Shown: positions 45,639 to 53,981, counted from the stretch's first letter. The stretch: DNA of 64,000 bases from Mesorhizobium loti (GCA_002356515.1 AP017605.1:2976001-3040000), one strand, 5' to 3'. Notes: generated from the letters alone by a model not told the origin. Program-made: numbers and translations.

Positions 45639-45859
45639 AATGTCGATTTTTCAATTTCGATCCAAGAAATATATGAATAGCCGCACTATAAAGTATTAGT
45701 GCGATTTCTCATCGGAATTTCTGGATACAACCGGGGACAACCATCGGTTTGTTCATGGTCATTATTGCCGCGAATTATTTAAGTTTACGCTAAATTAACC
45801 ACGATAAAGCGATCATGACCCATATTAATTCGGGCGATCCGACTTAATAGGAGGTCTCG
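45639..45859 (+). promoter_or_regulatory. AT-rich leader and promoter of the exported-protein operon
   Basis: This 221-base region is much more AT-rich than its surroundings. It contains a hairpin GCACTA/TAGTGC at about 45693-45712, and a near match to a CtrA box (TTAA-N7-CTAA) at 45779-45793, followed by TTAACC. A ribosome site GGAGGTCTCG precedes the ATG at 45860. The CtrA reading is tentative. Confidence 0.45.
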
Positions 45860-46330
45860 ATGAAGTTGTTTCGCACCGCCTTCGGTGCAGCCTTTCTGGT
45901 CGCATGTCTGGACCAGTCCGCATTGGCAACGACGCAAAATGTCATTTTCAATGGCACGATCTCCCCGACCTGCACGCTTGTCATTGCCACCAATGGCACG
46001 ATGACGGTCAGTCCCGATCTCCAGTCGCTCAGCTCCCACAACAGCGGCGGCTCGGCCGGAACCGTCACGCTGACGACGACCGGCGGCGTATCGTTGAGCG
46101 TCGATCCGGTTACCACCACGACGGTGCCGTCGGCAGACACGACATCGACCACCTGGACCCCGACCTATTCTTCCGCCGGTACGCACTCCATCGTCGAGAC
46201 CGGCTCGGCGACCGCCATCAGCACGCCCGGCGCCGACCTTGTCTCGGTCCATCTCGCCGGCACCAAGGGCGGCAGCAACCGCTTCGCCAACGGAAACTAT
46301 CAGGCAACGGTAACGCTGCGCTGCGAGTAG
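45860..46330 (+). CDS. Exported beta-rich protein, pilin-like, unknown function
   Basis: I do not recognise a named family. The 156-residue protein has a signal peptide (KLFRTAFGAAFLVACLDQSALA), then a Thr/Ser/Gly-rich domain with strand-like repeats: TISPTCTLVIATNGTMTV, a threonine-rich loop, and a terminal YQATVTLRCE. Two cysteines, near the start of the mature domain and at the last-but-one residue, probably form a disulphide, as in many secreted pilin-like beta sandwiches. The same Cys pair and terminal strand occur in the protein at 47207-47692. It is the first gene of a four-gene operon. Confidence 0.7.
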   Translation: MKLFRTAFGAAFLVACLDQSALATTQNVIFNGTISPTCTLVIATNGTMTVSPDLQSLSSHNSGGSAGTVTLTTTGGVSLSVDPVTTTTVPSADTTSTTWTPTYSSAGTHSIVETGSATAISTPGADLVSVHLAGTKGGSNRFANGNYQATVTLRCE

Positions 46331-46351
46331 CGCCCGGGAAGGGAGGCATCC

Positions 46352-46744
46352 TTGACACTTTTTCGAACTCTGGCGACGGCGCTGGCCGTCGGCCTGATCC
46401 CTGTTGCCGCGGCGGCCCAATCGATGTCGCCGATGCGCGGCGAGGTCAACAGCTTCACCGACGTCTTCGCGGTCCGCGTATACCCGGCCAATCCATACGA
46501 CCAGAAGATCAAGGTCGAAATCCACGTCTACGATCAGGATTTTCAGCCGGTGGACGCCAGGATCTCGCCGAGTGCCTTCCAACTGGGGTCCCAGGCTTCC
46601 CGTCCTGTCCTTGTGGTCGTGCCTTTCGGCGGCGCCGCCGAGCGTAAAGTGCGTATCTGTACCGAAAGCATCCCCTTCCCCAATCAACAGACGCAGATAA
46701 GGGCACAGATATGCGGAAAGTTTTTTGGGCACCGCAAGTCCTGA
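46352..46744 (+). CDS. Exported pilus-chaperone-like protein
   Basis: The 130-residue protein starts at TTG with GGGAGG upstream. After a signal peptide (ending AAAAQ) it reads MSPMRGEVNSFTDVFAVRVYPANPYDQKI in part, like the first Ig domain of PapD-type periplasmic chaperones (R-V strands, N-P turn, IKVEIHVYDQDFQPVD, then PSAFQLGSQASRPVLVVVPF). A second domain is missing, and the end has two cysteines (RICTE, AQICG) that could bond. Whether it works as a chaperone is inference from this resemblance and its place between two secreted beta-rich proteins. Confidence 0.6.
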   Translation: MTLFRTLATALAVGLIPVAAAAQSMSPMRGEVNSFTDVFAVRVYPANPYDQKIKVEIHVYDQDFQPVDARISPSAFQLGSQASRPVLVVVPFGGAAERKVRICTESIPFPNQQTQIRAQICGKFFGHRKS

Positions 46745-47235
46745 CGCTGGCAGTCGCGGTTGCTGTGACAAGCACCGTTCCAACCCAGGCCCAGGACCAG
46801 ATCTACAATCTCAACCAGAACGAGAACGGCTTCAATTTGCCCGGTGTCACCTTGCCCCAGGGCCAGGACGAGGTCCATGCCGCGGACGGCACCACTTGCC
46901 GTTCCGCCGTTTCCGGTTCCGGTGCCTATATGGATCTCGGCGTTATCAGAGGCAACAACCAGACGGACAATGGCGTCGCCACCTATGGCCGGGTGGTGAT
47001 CCCGATCGGGCGTACACCGACGCGTCTCGACTGCAGCCGGTTGTACGAACTTGAGGTCCAGCGCCTGCAACTGGAGCTGAAACTGCTCAAGATGGGCCTC
47101 GGCGGAGACGGCCCGACGGGAAGCGTGGCCGCCAGCGCTCCCGCTACCGCGGCCGCGTCACCCGGGTGGGCCAACGAAGGCTGGAGCATCAGGACCGGAG
47201 ATGGCGATGGCAAGAAAAAGAGGAAGAAGAAATAG
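46711..47235 (+). CDS. Exported protein with coiled-coil tail, unknown function
   Basis: The 174-residue protein has a signal peptide (ending TQAQ), a mid-region with TTCRSAVSGSGAYMDLGVI and YGRVVIPIGRTPTRLDCSRL, and a helical segment LYELEVQRLQLELKLLKMGL likely to form a coiled coil. Two cysteines about 60 residues apart could bond. The C terminus is an alanine/proline linker followed by a lysine-rich tail (DGKKKRKKK). It starts inside the preceding gene (34-base overlap) and overlaps the next one, so translation is coupled. I do not recognise the family. Confidence 0.6.
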   Translation: MRKVFWAPQVLTLAVAVAVTSTVPTQAQDQIYNLNQNENGFNLPGVTLPQGQDEVHAADGTTCRSAVSGSGAYMDLGVIRGNNQTDNGVATYGRVVIPIGRTPTRLDCSRLYELEVQRLQLELKLLKMGLGGDGPTGSVAASAPATAAASPGWANEGWSIRTGDGDGKKKRKKK

Positions 47236-47692
47236 CCGCACGCTGCTTGCGATGGCCGCACTTGCCGGCTTCTGCCAGCCTGCGCCGGCGGCAATCATCG
47301 GCACCTGCACCATCATGGTCGGGGCGTCGGGAACGATGAAGGCAAATCCCGGCCTTAACGTGTTCGGCTCCAAGCAGGCCGGCGGATCGAGCGCGGACGC
47401 CACCATCACCGCCAGCTCGCTGCTTTGTACATTGCTCAACCTGCTCGATTGTTATTCCGTTTCCGCACCGGCGCCCGCATCGTTCTCGTCGGCGCCAAGC
47501 GGCGGCGGCACCAATGTCAACTTCAGCACCGTCTACCGCCTCGACGGCACCGGCGTCGACACCTCCGGAAGCGTGCCGCAGCGCGTCGTCAACGGCACCC
47601 ACACTATCCAGGTCGATCTCACCGCCACCAAGTCGAGCGGCATCTTTCCCGCCGGCAGCTATCAGGGCACGGTCACCGTGCGCTGCGAGTGA
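47207..47692 (+). CDS. Exported beta-rich protein, paralogue of the first gene in the operon
   Basis: The ATG at 47207 is preferred, because GGAG lies six bases upstream (47201 is too close to it). The 161-residue protein has an Arg-rich leader and signal peptide (RKRGRRNSRTLLAMAALAGF, ending APAA), then TCTIMVGASGTMKANPGLNV, GGSSADATITAS, and a terminal GSYQGTVTVRCE. The start, glycine/serine-rich middle and end match the protein at 45860-46330, so the two are diverged paralogues. Additional cysteines (LLCTLL, LDCYSV) are found only here. Confidence 0.68.
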   Translation: MARKRGRRNSRTLLAMAALAGFCQPAPAAIIGTCTIMVGASGTMKANPGLNVFGSKQAGGSSADATITASSLLCTLLNLLDCYSVSAPAPASFSSAPSGGGTNVNFSTVYRLDGTGVDTSGSVPQRVVNGTHTIQVDLTATKSSGIFPAGSYQGTVTVRCE

Positions 47693-47880
47693 GGCGACAA
47701 ATCGCTTTTTGGTATCCACATGGTCTGGCAAGTCATCGCATGACGCGCTAGCTTCCCGCGCAATCGGGGTGCCGGTGCAGCCACAGTGATGCATCGGCGC
47801 ACCCCGCCATCTTCGATCCACATCGTGCTTTCCGAAAGTCGATCCTGATTTCCGGCCAGCGCTGGCAGGGAGGCACTTTC

Positions 47881-48786
47881 TTGATAGTCGTCATCGGCTC
47901 GATCAACCTCGACCTAATCGCCAAAGTCGACCGCTTGCCGACCCCCGGCGAAACGGTGAGCGGCTCCGGTTTCGCCACGGCGCCCGGCGGCAAGGGCGCC
48001 AACCAGGCGCTGGCCGCCGCACGCGCCGGTGTCCCCGTGCGCATGGTCGGCGCCGTCGGCAGGGACAGTTTCGCCGGCGAGGCGCTGGCATTGCTGCGCG
48101 AGGCCAAGGTCGACCTGTCGGGCGTGGGGGAAACCTTTGCCTCGACCGGCACGGCGCTGATCATGGTCGGTGATGACGGCGAGAACATCATCGCCGTGGT
48201 TCCCGGCGCCAATGCCTCCGTGGTGCCCGGCGACCTTTCCAAGGCCTTCCTGAAAAAGGGCGACGTCGTTCTGCTCCAGCACGAGATCCCGCTGGCGACC
48301 GTCGATGCCGCGCTCGACCAGGCGCGGGCGGCCGGCGCCATCACCGTGCTCAACACGGCTCCTTTCCAGGGCGATGCGGCGGCTTTCCTCGGCAAGGCCG
48401 ATTATGCCGTCGCCAACGAGACCGAGTTCGACCTCTATGGCGAGGCGCTGGCGCTGAGCGGCCGCGACCGCGCGGCGCGCATGCGCGACTTCGCCGCGAA
48501 AACCGGCCGCACCATCGTCGTCACGCTCGGCGGCGATGGCGTCATGGCGGCGACGCCGAGCGATTTCCTGACCGTTGCGGCCATGAAGATCACGCCTGTC
48601 GACACGGTCGGCGCCGGCGACACCTTCTGCGGCTACTTCGCTGCCGGCCTGTCGTCCGGCCTAGCGCTCGACAAGGCGCTGGCGCGCGCCGGTGCGGCAG
48701 GCTCGCTCGCATGCCTCAAGCCGGGTGCCCAGCCGGCGATCCCGCTGGCCAGGGATGTCGACCAGGCCTTGCAGGAAGCCAGCTGA
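47881..48786 (+). CDS. rbsK: Ribokinase
   Basis: This PfkB-family kinase phosphorylates ribose. The 301-residue protein starts at TTG with GGGAGG upstream and reads IVVIGSINLDLIAKVDRLPT, then the first PfkB signature GGKGANQALAAAR and the second DTVGAGDTFCGYFA with catalytic base Asp247. Its place fits the amount of ribose released by the nucleoside hydrolase further along (51435-52376). It is followed by an amidase gene at the next base. Confidence 0.9.
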   Translation: MIVVIGSINLDLIAKVDRLPTPGETVSGSGFATAPGGKGANQALAAARAGVPVRMVGAVGRDSFAGEALALLREAKVDLSGVGETFASTGTALIMVGDDGENIIAVVPGANASVVPGDLSKAFLKKGDVVLLQHEIPLATVDAALDQARAAGAITVLNTAPFQGDAAAFLGKADYAVANETEFDLYGEALALSGRDRAARMRDFAAKTGRTIVVTLGGDGVMAATPSDFLTVAAMKITPVDTVGAGDTFCGYFAAGLSSGLALDKALARAGAAGSLACLKPGAQPAIPLARDVDQALQEAS

Positions 48787-48787
48787 G

Positions 48788-50233
48788 ATGATGCGTCCCC
48801 AGACGAAACATGCCGTGCCGCCGGTCGGCGATATCTGCCGCCTGTCGGCCATCGAGCTTGCCGATGCGATCCGCCGCCAGAAGCTGTCCGTGCGCGAGGT
48901 GGTGACCGCCTTCCTCGATCGCATCGAGGCGGTCAATCCGCTGGTCAATGCCATCGTCTCGTTGCGCGACCGCGGCGACATCCTGCGCGAGGCCGATGCA
49001 GCCGATAGCAGACGGGGAGGCGAAACCGGTACACTCTTCGGCCTGCCGATCGCCATCAAGGATCTCGCCTCGACCACCGGCCTCAGAACTTCCTTCGGCT
49101 CGCCGATCTTCGCCGATTTCGTGCCGCAGGAAGACGATTTCTTCGTCGAGCGCATCCGCGACGCCGGCGCCATCATCATCGGCAAGACCAATGTTCCCGA
49201 ATTCGGGTTGGGATCGAACACCTACAACAATGTCTTCGGGGCGACGCTGAACGCCTTCGATCCGGCGCTCACCGCCGGCGGCTCGAGCGGCGGTGCGGCG
49301 GTGGCGCTGGCGCTCGACATGGTGCCTGTCGCCGACGGCAGCGACTTCGGCGGCTCGCTGCGCAATCCCGCAGGCTGGAACAATGTCTACGGTTTCCGCC
49401 CGTCGCAAGGGCTTGTTCCCGCGGGGCCTGATTTTGAAGTCTTTCATGCACAGATGGGCGTCGAGGGCCCGATGGGCCGCAACGTCGCCGACATGGCGCT
49501 GCTGCTCGACGTCCAGGCGGGCTACCACCCGCAAGCACCATTGTCCTATGAGAAACCGGGCTCCTTTCTCGAAGGGCTCGCAACGGCATCGACCGGCGGC
49601 CGCATCGCCTGGCTCCGCGACCTCGGCGGCCATCTGCCGGTCGAACCGGGCATCCTCGATCTGTGCGAGGCCGCGCTGAACCGATTTGCCGATGCATCCT
49701 TCCTGACCGAGCCCTTGCTGCCGGATTTCGATTTCGAAGCGCTGTGGCAGGCCTTCGTGACGCTGCGCCAGGCCACCAGCGGCTGCGCGCTCAAGGTCCA
49801 TTACGACGACCCTTCCAGGCGCGGCCTGCTGAAGCCGGAAGCCATCTGGGAAATCGAGAACGCGATGCGGCTGACGGCGCCGCAGATCCGCGCCGCCTCG
49901 GTGATCCGTACCTCCTGGCATCGCACGCTGCTGTCGATCTTCGACCGCTTCGATCTGATCGCGCTGCCGACCGCGCAGGTCTTCCCCTTCGAGATCGGCA
50001 CGCACTGGCCAAGCGAGGTCGCCGGACGGCCTATGGACAGCTATCACCGCTGGATGCAGGTTTCCGCCTTTGCCACGCTGGGCGGCTGCCCGGCGGTCAA
50101 CGTGCCGGTCGGCTTCGACGACAAGGGCCGGCCAATGGGCATGCAGCTAATCGGCCGGCCGCGCGGCGACCTCGCCATGCTGAGGGCGGCCGCAGCCTAT
50201 GAGGCGACGCTGCCCTGGCAAGCCGGCGCCTGA
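48788..50233 (+). CDS. Amidase signature family protein
   Basis: The 481-residue protein has the amidase-signature Ser-cisSer-Lys triad: Lys in GLPIAIKDLAS, the cis-Ser in TAGGSSGGAAVALAL, and the nucleophile Ser in DGSDFGGSLRNPAGW. It hydrolyses an amide bond; without a homologue search the substrate is unknown, and GatA-like transamidase is unlikely since there is no gatC or gatB. The start at 48788 (or the ATG three bases later) follows the ribokinase stop by one base, so they are probably co-transcribed. Confidence 0.88.
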   Translation: MMRPQTKHAVPPVGDICRLSAIELADAIRRQKLSVREVVTAFLDRIEAVNPLVNAIVSLRDRGDILREADAADSRRGGETGTLFGLPIAIKDLASTTGLRTSFGSPIFADFVPQEDDFFVERIRDAGAIIIGKTNVPEFGLGSNTYNNVFGATLNAFDPALTAGGSSGGAAVALALDMVPVADGSDFGGSLRNPAGWNNVYGFRPSQGLVPAGPDFEVFHAQMGVEGPMGRNVADMALLLDVQAGYHPQAPLSYEKPGSFLEGLATASTGGRIAWLRDLGGHLPVEPGILDLCEAALNRFADASFLTEPLLPDFDFEALWQAFVTLRQATSGCALKVHYDDPSRRGLLKPEAIWEIENAMRLTAPQIRAASVIRTSWHRTLLSIFDRFDLIALPTAQVFPFEIGTHWPSEVAGRPMDSYHRWMQVSAFATLGGCPAVNVPVGFDDKGRPMGMQLIGRPRGDLAMLRAAAAYEATLPWQAGA

Positions 50234-50335
50234 CGCGCGTGTAGCGGCCCGGCGCTTCGCGCATGGCTTGCGCGGAGCCTGTCGCCATGCATTGATTGTC
50301 GCCTGCTGGATCGACAGCATTCCAAGGGAAAAATC

Positions 50336-50950
50336 ATGTCGCTCGAACTCTACGCCGCTTATGTCCTTGCCTGCATCGTCATCATCCTGGTGCCCGGCCC
50401 GACGGTCACGCTGATCATCGCCAACAGCATCCGCCATGGCGCCCGCGCCGGCCTTGCCAATGTCGCCGGCACGCAGGCCGGGCTTGCCATCATGATCGCG
50501 ATCGTCGGCATCGGCCTCAACACGCTGATCGCGGGCATGGGCCACTGGTTCGAATGGGTGCGGCTGATCGGCGCCGCCTATCTGATCTGGATGGGCGTGC
50601 AGATGTTCCGCTCCAAGGGCACGCTGAATGCCGACGGAACGGCGAGGAAGCCGCGCGGCGGCTTCTTCCTGCAGGGCCTGCTGGTGGCGCTCAGCAACCC
50701 CAAGACGCTGGTGTTCTTCGGCGCCTTCTTTCCGCAGTTCATCGCGCCGCAGGGCAATTACACGCTGCAGATCGTCGTCATGGGCCTGACCGCCATGATC
50801 TTCGCCGCCCTGTCGGATTCGAGCTATGCGCTCGCCGCCAGCCGCGCCGGACGCCTGCTGTCGGCCAGCCGCATCAAGCTCATGTCCAGGATCAGCGGCA
50901 GCTTCCTGGTCGGCGGCGGCCTGTGGCTGGCGTTTTCAAGATCGAAGTAA
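50336..50950 (+). CDS. LysE/RhtB-family amino-acid exporter
   Basis: The 204-residue protein has six membrane helices and the family start (ELYAAYVLACIVIILVPGPT), with the GPT turn, GARAGLANVAGTQAGLAI and GLLVALSNPKTLVFFGAFFP. It exports amino acids or similar small metabolites. It follows the amidase by about 100 bases on the same strand. Substrate is unknown. Confidence 0.9.
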   Translation: MSLELYAAYVLACIVIILVPGPTVTLIIANSIRHGARAGLANVAGTQAGLAIMIAIVGIGLNTLIAGMGHWFEWVRLIGAAYLIWMGVQMFRSKGTLNADGTARKPRGGFFLQGLLVALSNPKTLVFFGAFFPQFIAPQGNYTLQIVVMGLTAMIFAALSDSSYALAASRAGRLLSASRIKLMSRISGSFLVGGGLWLAFSRSK

Positions 50951-51054
50951 AGGCGGCCGCTAGGCCGGCGCCGCAAAGAGTTGCAGCGCCCTGGAATGGC
51001 AACCGATTGAAACCGTGCTCGCCCACCACCACATGAATCTGCATCGGGGGATTC

Positions 51055-51378
51055 ATGTCTGTCTTTTGGACTTGGGATGGTTTGAAGAGGAACGCGCCTA
51101 GCGTGATCCTTTTCATCGGTGCGTTTGCTATTATGCTCATGTTGGCGGCAAACCAATGGGCCAACGACGCAAGCCCGATCCGGTCAGTTGGTGCCATCGA
51201 TGCAACGATTAAAAGTGCCCAATGGAGAGACGGTAAGTACATCCGCTATGTGCTTGCTCTCAATGATGGCTCGTACGTGCTCATCGACGACGACCGCTCG
51301 CATCTGATTGGGTCAGATGCGAGCATCGAACGCGTCACGCGCGACAATGGCGCCGTCTTCTACCGGTTTCCCGAGTGA
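51055..51378 (+). CDS. Small membrane-anchored protein of unknown function
   Basis: The 107-residue protein has one N-terminal membrane helix (VILFIGAFAIMLMLAANQWA) and a short, probably periplasmic domain (IRYVLALNDGSYVLIDDD). GGGG-rich sequence precedes the ATG. Codon use is less GC-rich than its neighbours, which suggests later arrival. I do not recognise a family. Confidence 0.55.
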   Translation: MSVFWTWDGLKRNAPSVILFIGAFAIMLMLAANQWANDASPIRSVGAIDATIKSAQWRDGKYIRYVLALNDGSYVLIDDDRSHLIGSDASIERVTRDNGAVFYRFPE

Positions 51379-51434
51379 GACATGCCCAAAAGCTCTATGC
51401 TCTGGGCTAACCATTTGCATCGAGGGTGGAAGTG

Positions 51435-52376
51435 TTACAGCCGCCCCAGCCTCTCCAACAGCAGTGCGAAGAAGCCGTCGTGGTCGATGTCGCGCATCAC
51501 CATGGCGTTCTTCGGACGCTTGGTCACGCCCCACCAGTCGATCACGGTCATGCCCATGGTCAGTTCCGAGGCGGTCTCCACGCTGACATTGCAGCTGCGG
51601 CCCTTGAACAGCTCCGGCTTCAACAGATAGGCGATGACGCAGGGGTCGTGCAGCGGGCCGCCATCGGTGCCGTACTTGCCCTCATCGTAACGTTCGAAGA
51701 ATTCCAGCATCTCGGCGGTCGCGATACCGACCTTGGTGCCGAGCTTGCGGAAGGCCTGTGTGCGCTTGGTCGTCGTCAGCGCCTTGTGGGTGACGTCGAG
51801 CGGCATCATCACGATCGGGATGCCGGACTTGAACACCAGATCGGCCGCCTGCGGATCGACATAGATGTTGAATTCGGCCGCGGGCGTAACGTTACCGCCT
51901 TCGAAGAAGCCGCCGCCCATCAGCACGATTTCCTTGATGCGCGGGGCGATGCGCGGTTCGCGGATCAGCGCCAGCGCGATGTTGGTCAGCGGCCCGAGCG
52001 GGCAGAGCGTGATGGTGCCGCTCTCCTCCTTCATCAGCGTCTCGACGATGAAGTCGACGGCATACTGCTCCTGCAATTTCATCGTCGGTTCCGGCAGCTG
52101 CGGTCCATTGAGGCCGGTCTTGCCATGCACTTCCTCGGCGGTGACCAGTGTGCGCGCAAGCGGACGGATCGCACCGGCATAGACCTTGATCTCCGGTCGG
52201 CCGGCGAGTTCGCAGATCTTGCGGGCGTTCTTTTCGGTGAGCTTCAGCGGCACGTTGCCGGCAACGGCGGTGATGCCGACGATCTCCAGTTCGTTGCTGC
52301 CGAGTGCCAACAGAATGGCGACGGCATCGTCCTGGCCGGGATCGGTGTCGATGATGATCTTGCGTGGTTGGGGCAT
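51435..52376 (-). CDS. Inosine/uridine-preferring nucleoside hydrolase
   Basis: The enzyme cleaves N-glycosidic bonds of ribonucleosides to base and ribose. The 313-residue protein has the calcium-binding motif DTDPGQDDAVAIL at 10-22, VYAGAIRPLA, and the histidine segment TDGGPLHDPCVIAYLL. AAGGA precedes the ATG at 52376, which decides the start over a longer frame. It complements ribokinase at 47881-48786. It is the third nucleoside-breaking activity in the window, with PNP and thymidine phosphorylase. Confidence 0.92.
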   Translation of the reverse strand: MPQPRKIIIDTDPGQDDAVAILLALGSNELEIVGITAVAGNVPLKLTEKNARKICELAGRPEIKVYAGAIRPLARTLVTAEEVHGKTGLNGPQLPEPTMKLQEQYAVDFIVETLMKEESGTITLCPLGPLTNIALALIREPRIAPRIKEIVLMGGGFFEGGNVTPAAEFNIYVDPQAADLVFKSGIPIVMMPLDVTHKALTTTKRTQAFRKLGTKVGIATAEMLEFFERYDEGKYGTDGGPLHDPCVIAYLLKPELFKGRSCNVSVETASELTMGMTVIDWWGVTKRPKNAMVMRDIDHDGFFALLLERLGRL

Positions 52377-52535
52377 TTCAATTCCTTGTTTGGCTGGCCG
52401 TGAGCTCACCGGATCGAGAGCACGCCTGAAGGACGACCTTGGCGCTTCTCCTTGCATCCGCGCGTCGTTTCAAGCGCCATGTCGATTATTCCTGTGAGTC
52501 CAAGGCCTGGTCTTTTTGGGCGGGTCTTCTGGTGG

Positions 52536-52564
52536 CTTGAACTTGGTCGCGGGGCGGACCATAT
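52536..52564 (+). promoter_or_regulatory. RpoH (sigma-32)-type promoter for hsp20
   Basis: CTTGAA at 52536-52541 and CCATAT at 52559-52564 lie 17 bases apart, close to the heat-shock sigma consensus CTTGAA ... CCCCATNT. Transcription would start near 52572, just before the thermometer-like leader. Confidence 0.6.
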
Positions 52565-52575
52565 CAAGAGCATCG

Positions 52576-52624
52576 GGAAAAATGCCATCTGGGTTTTTCC
52601 AGTTTATGTCGCTCTTGAGAGGAC
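52576..52624 (+). ncRNA. ROSE-like RNA thermometer in the hsp20 leader
   Basis: Two hairpins precede the gene. The first pairs GGAAAAA (52576-52582) with TTTTTCC (52594-52600). The second, 52608-52624, pairs GTC-G-CTC with GAG-GAC round a TTGA loop, hiding the ribosome site GAGGA. The motif TCGCT matches the ROSE signature UYGCU, and its G (52611) is the bulged base opposite the ribosome site. Heat should open the hairpin and allow translation. Confidence 0.7.
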
Positions 52625-52632
52625 AGTGTAAC

Positions 52633-53058
52633 ATGAGCCGAATGACGCCTTTCTCCAGCCCGCTTCTCCTTGGTTTCGACGCCATGGAAAAGACTTTGGA
52701 GCGCCTGGCGAAATCCGGTGACAGCTATCCTCCGTACAACATCGAGCGCCTCAGCGGGACTGACGGCAAAGCCGAAAGGCTGCGCATCACGCTCGCCGTC
52801 GCCGGTTTCGCCGAAAGCGATCTCGATGTGACAACGGAGGAAAACCAGCTGGTCGTGCGCGGCCGTCAGACCGACGACACCGAGCGCGAATTCCTTCATC
52901 GCGGCATCGCCGCGCGCCAGTTCCAGCGCTGTTTCGTGCTGGCCGACGGCATGCGGGTTATCGCGGCGGAGCTGAAGAACGGCCTTTTGTCGATCGACCT
53001 CGATCGGCCGGAGTCGGAACGGCTGGTACGGAAAATAAACATATCGGTGAAAGACTGA
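52633..53058 (+). CDS. Small heat-shock protein, Hsp20 family
   Basis: Hsp20 proteins hold unfolding proteins during heat stress. The 141-residue protein has the alpha-crystallin core (YNIERLSGTDGKAERLRITL; VAGFAESDLDVTTEENQLVV; GRQTDDTEREFLHRGIAARQ) and ends with LDRPESERLVRKINI. It lacks an obvious C-terminal IXI motif other than INI. AGAGGA precedes the ATG at 52633, inside the thermometer hairpin. Promoter and leader both indicate heat control. Confidence 0.92.
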   Translation: MSRMTPFSSPLLLGFDAMEKTLERLAKSGDSYPPYNIERLSGTDGKAERLRITLAVAGFAESDLDVTTEENQLVVRGRQTDDTEREFLHRGIAARQFQRCFVLADGMRVIAAELKNGLLSIDLDRPESERLVRKINISVKD

Positions 53059-53134
53059 TCTTTACCGATGGCTCTCATGCGGGATGGCCTATTGCCCAGG
53101 AAAGGGCGGCGTCCTCGCGCCAAGGAGGCTTGAA

Positions 53135-53389
53135 ATGACCAGAACTGAAACTGTCACCATGACCAACGGCGAATTCGCTCATCTGGGCGAAGGCTCGGTC
53201 GCTTATCTGCGCAAGGTCTCGAGCGACGATCTGCTCGGCCGCTTCCCCAACATCGGCGAAATCGCGCCCGGCATGGAGCTGTGGGCCCTGTTTGCCGCAA
53301 ACGGCCAGCCGATCCTGCTTTCCGACGCGCGTGACCGTGCACTGGCCGGCGCCATGGAAAACGACCTGACCACCGTCGCGATTCACTAA
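53135..53389 (+). CDS. DUF1150 family protein
   Basis: The 84-residue protein reads GEFAHLGEGSVAYLRKVSSD, then PGMELWALFAANGQPILLSD, the DUF1150 pattern. AAGGAGG precedes the ATG at 53135. In alphaproteobacteria this gene is often next to hsp20, as here (77 bases), so it is probably in the same heat-induced transcript. Function is unknown. Confidence 0.85.
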   Translation: MTRTETVTMTNGEFAHLGEGSVAYLRKVSSDDLLGRFPNIGEIAPGMELWALFAANGQPILLSDARDRALAGAMENDLTTVAIH

Positions 53390-53411
53390 AGCGACCGGTT
53401 GCTGAAACGAA

Positions 53412-53434
53412 AAGGGCCGCTCGCGGCGGCCCTT
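53412..53434 (-). terminator. Terminator at the end of the ptsN transcript
   Basis: A 9-bp perfect stem (AAGGGCCGC / GCGGCCCTT) with a five-base loop lies 24 bases beyond the ptsN stop. On the minus strand it is followed by TTTTCGTTT. It may also stop transcription from hsp20-DUF1150. Confidence 0.8.
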
Positions 53435-53457
53435 GGCGAATTCATCCAAAATTGGCT

Positions 53458-53922
53458 TCAGGCGGCGTGCGAGGCCTGCGTGTCCGACAACAGCGCGTGG
53501 ATCGCCGTGGCGTCGCGCGTCCCCCTGATCTTAGCCACCGTGTCGGCGTCGCGCAGCACCCGCGCGATGCGTGACAGCGCCTTGAGGTGATCGGCGCCAG
53601 CCCCTTCCGGCGCCAGCAGCAGAAACACCAGATCGACAGGCTGGTCATCCAGCGACTCGAAATCGACCGGCGTTTCCAGCCGGGCGAAGACACCGGCGAT
53701 GCGCTTCACGCCGGCGAGCTTGCCATGCGGAATGGCGATGCCGTTGCCGACGCCGGTCGAACCCAGCCGCTCACGCTGCAGGATGGTGTCGAACACTTCC
53801 CTCTCCGGAATGCCCGAAATCCCCGCGGCCCGTTCGGACAGCAATTGCAGAAGCTGCTTCTTGGAGTTCGCCTTCAACGCCGGCAAAATCGCCGGAACGC
53901 TGATAAGATCGCTCAGATCCAT
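53458..53922 (-). CDS. ptsN: Nitrogen-related PTS EIIA component PtsN
   Basis: EIIA-Ntr is a phosphorylatable regulator of nitrogen and potassium metabolism, and in rhizobia of several envelope and storage functions. The 154-residue protein has the phosphorylation site His66 in IAIPHGKL and the fold segments RERLGSTGVGNG and DDQPVDLVFLLLAPEGAGAD (in part). It is the last gene of the lptCAB-rpoN-hpf-ptsN run, with 59 bases before hpf on the minus strand. Confidence 0.95.
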   Translation of the reverse strand: MDLSDLISVPAILPALKANSKKQLLQLLSERAAGISGIPEREVFDTILQRERLGSTGVGNGIAIPHGKLAGVKRIAGVFARLETPVDFESLDDQPVDLVFLLLAPEGAGADHLKALSRIARVLRDADTVAKIRGTRDATAIHALLSDTQASHAA

Positions 53923-53981
53923 GCTTGAAAATCCCTTGTTCGCCTGCCGTCACCAGTCCCCACCCCTCGTGCGGCTGGCTT

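Noticed and set aside
50317..50336. Partial similarity to the 68-bp repeat before the LysE gene
   Set aside because: Only about 15 bases (GCATTCCAAGGGAAAAA) match and the inverted ends are absent, so chance is likely.
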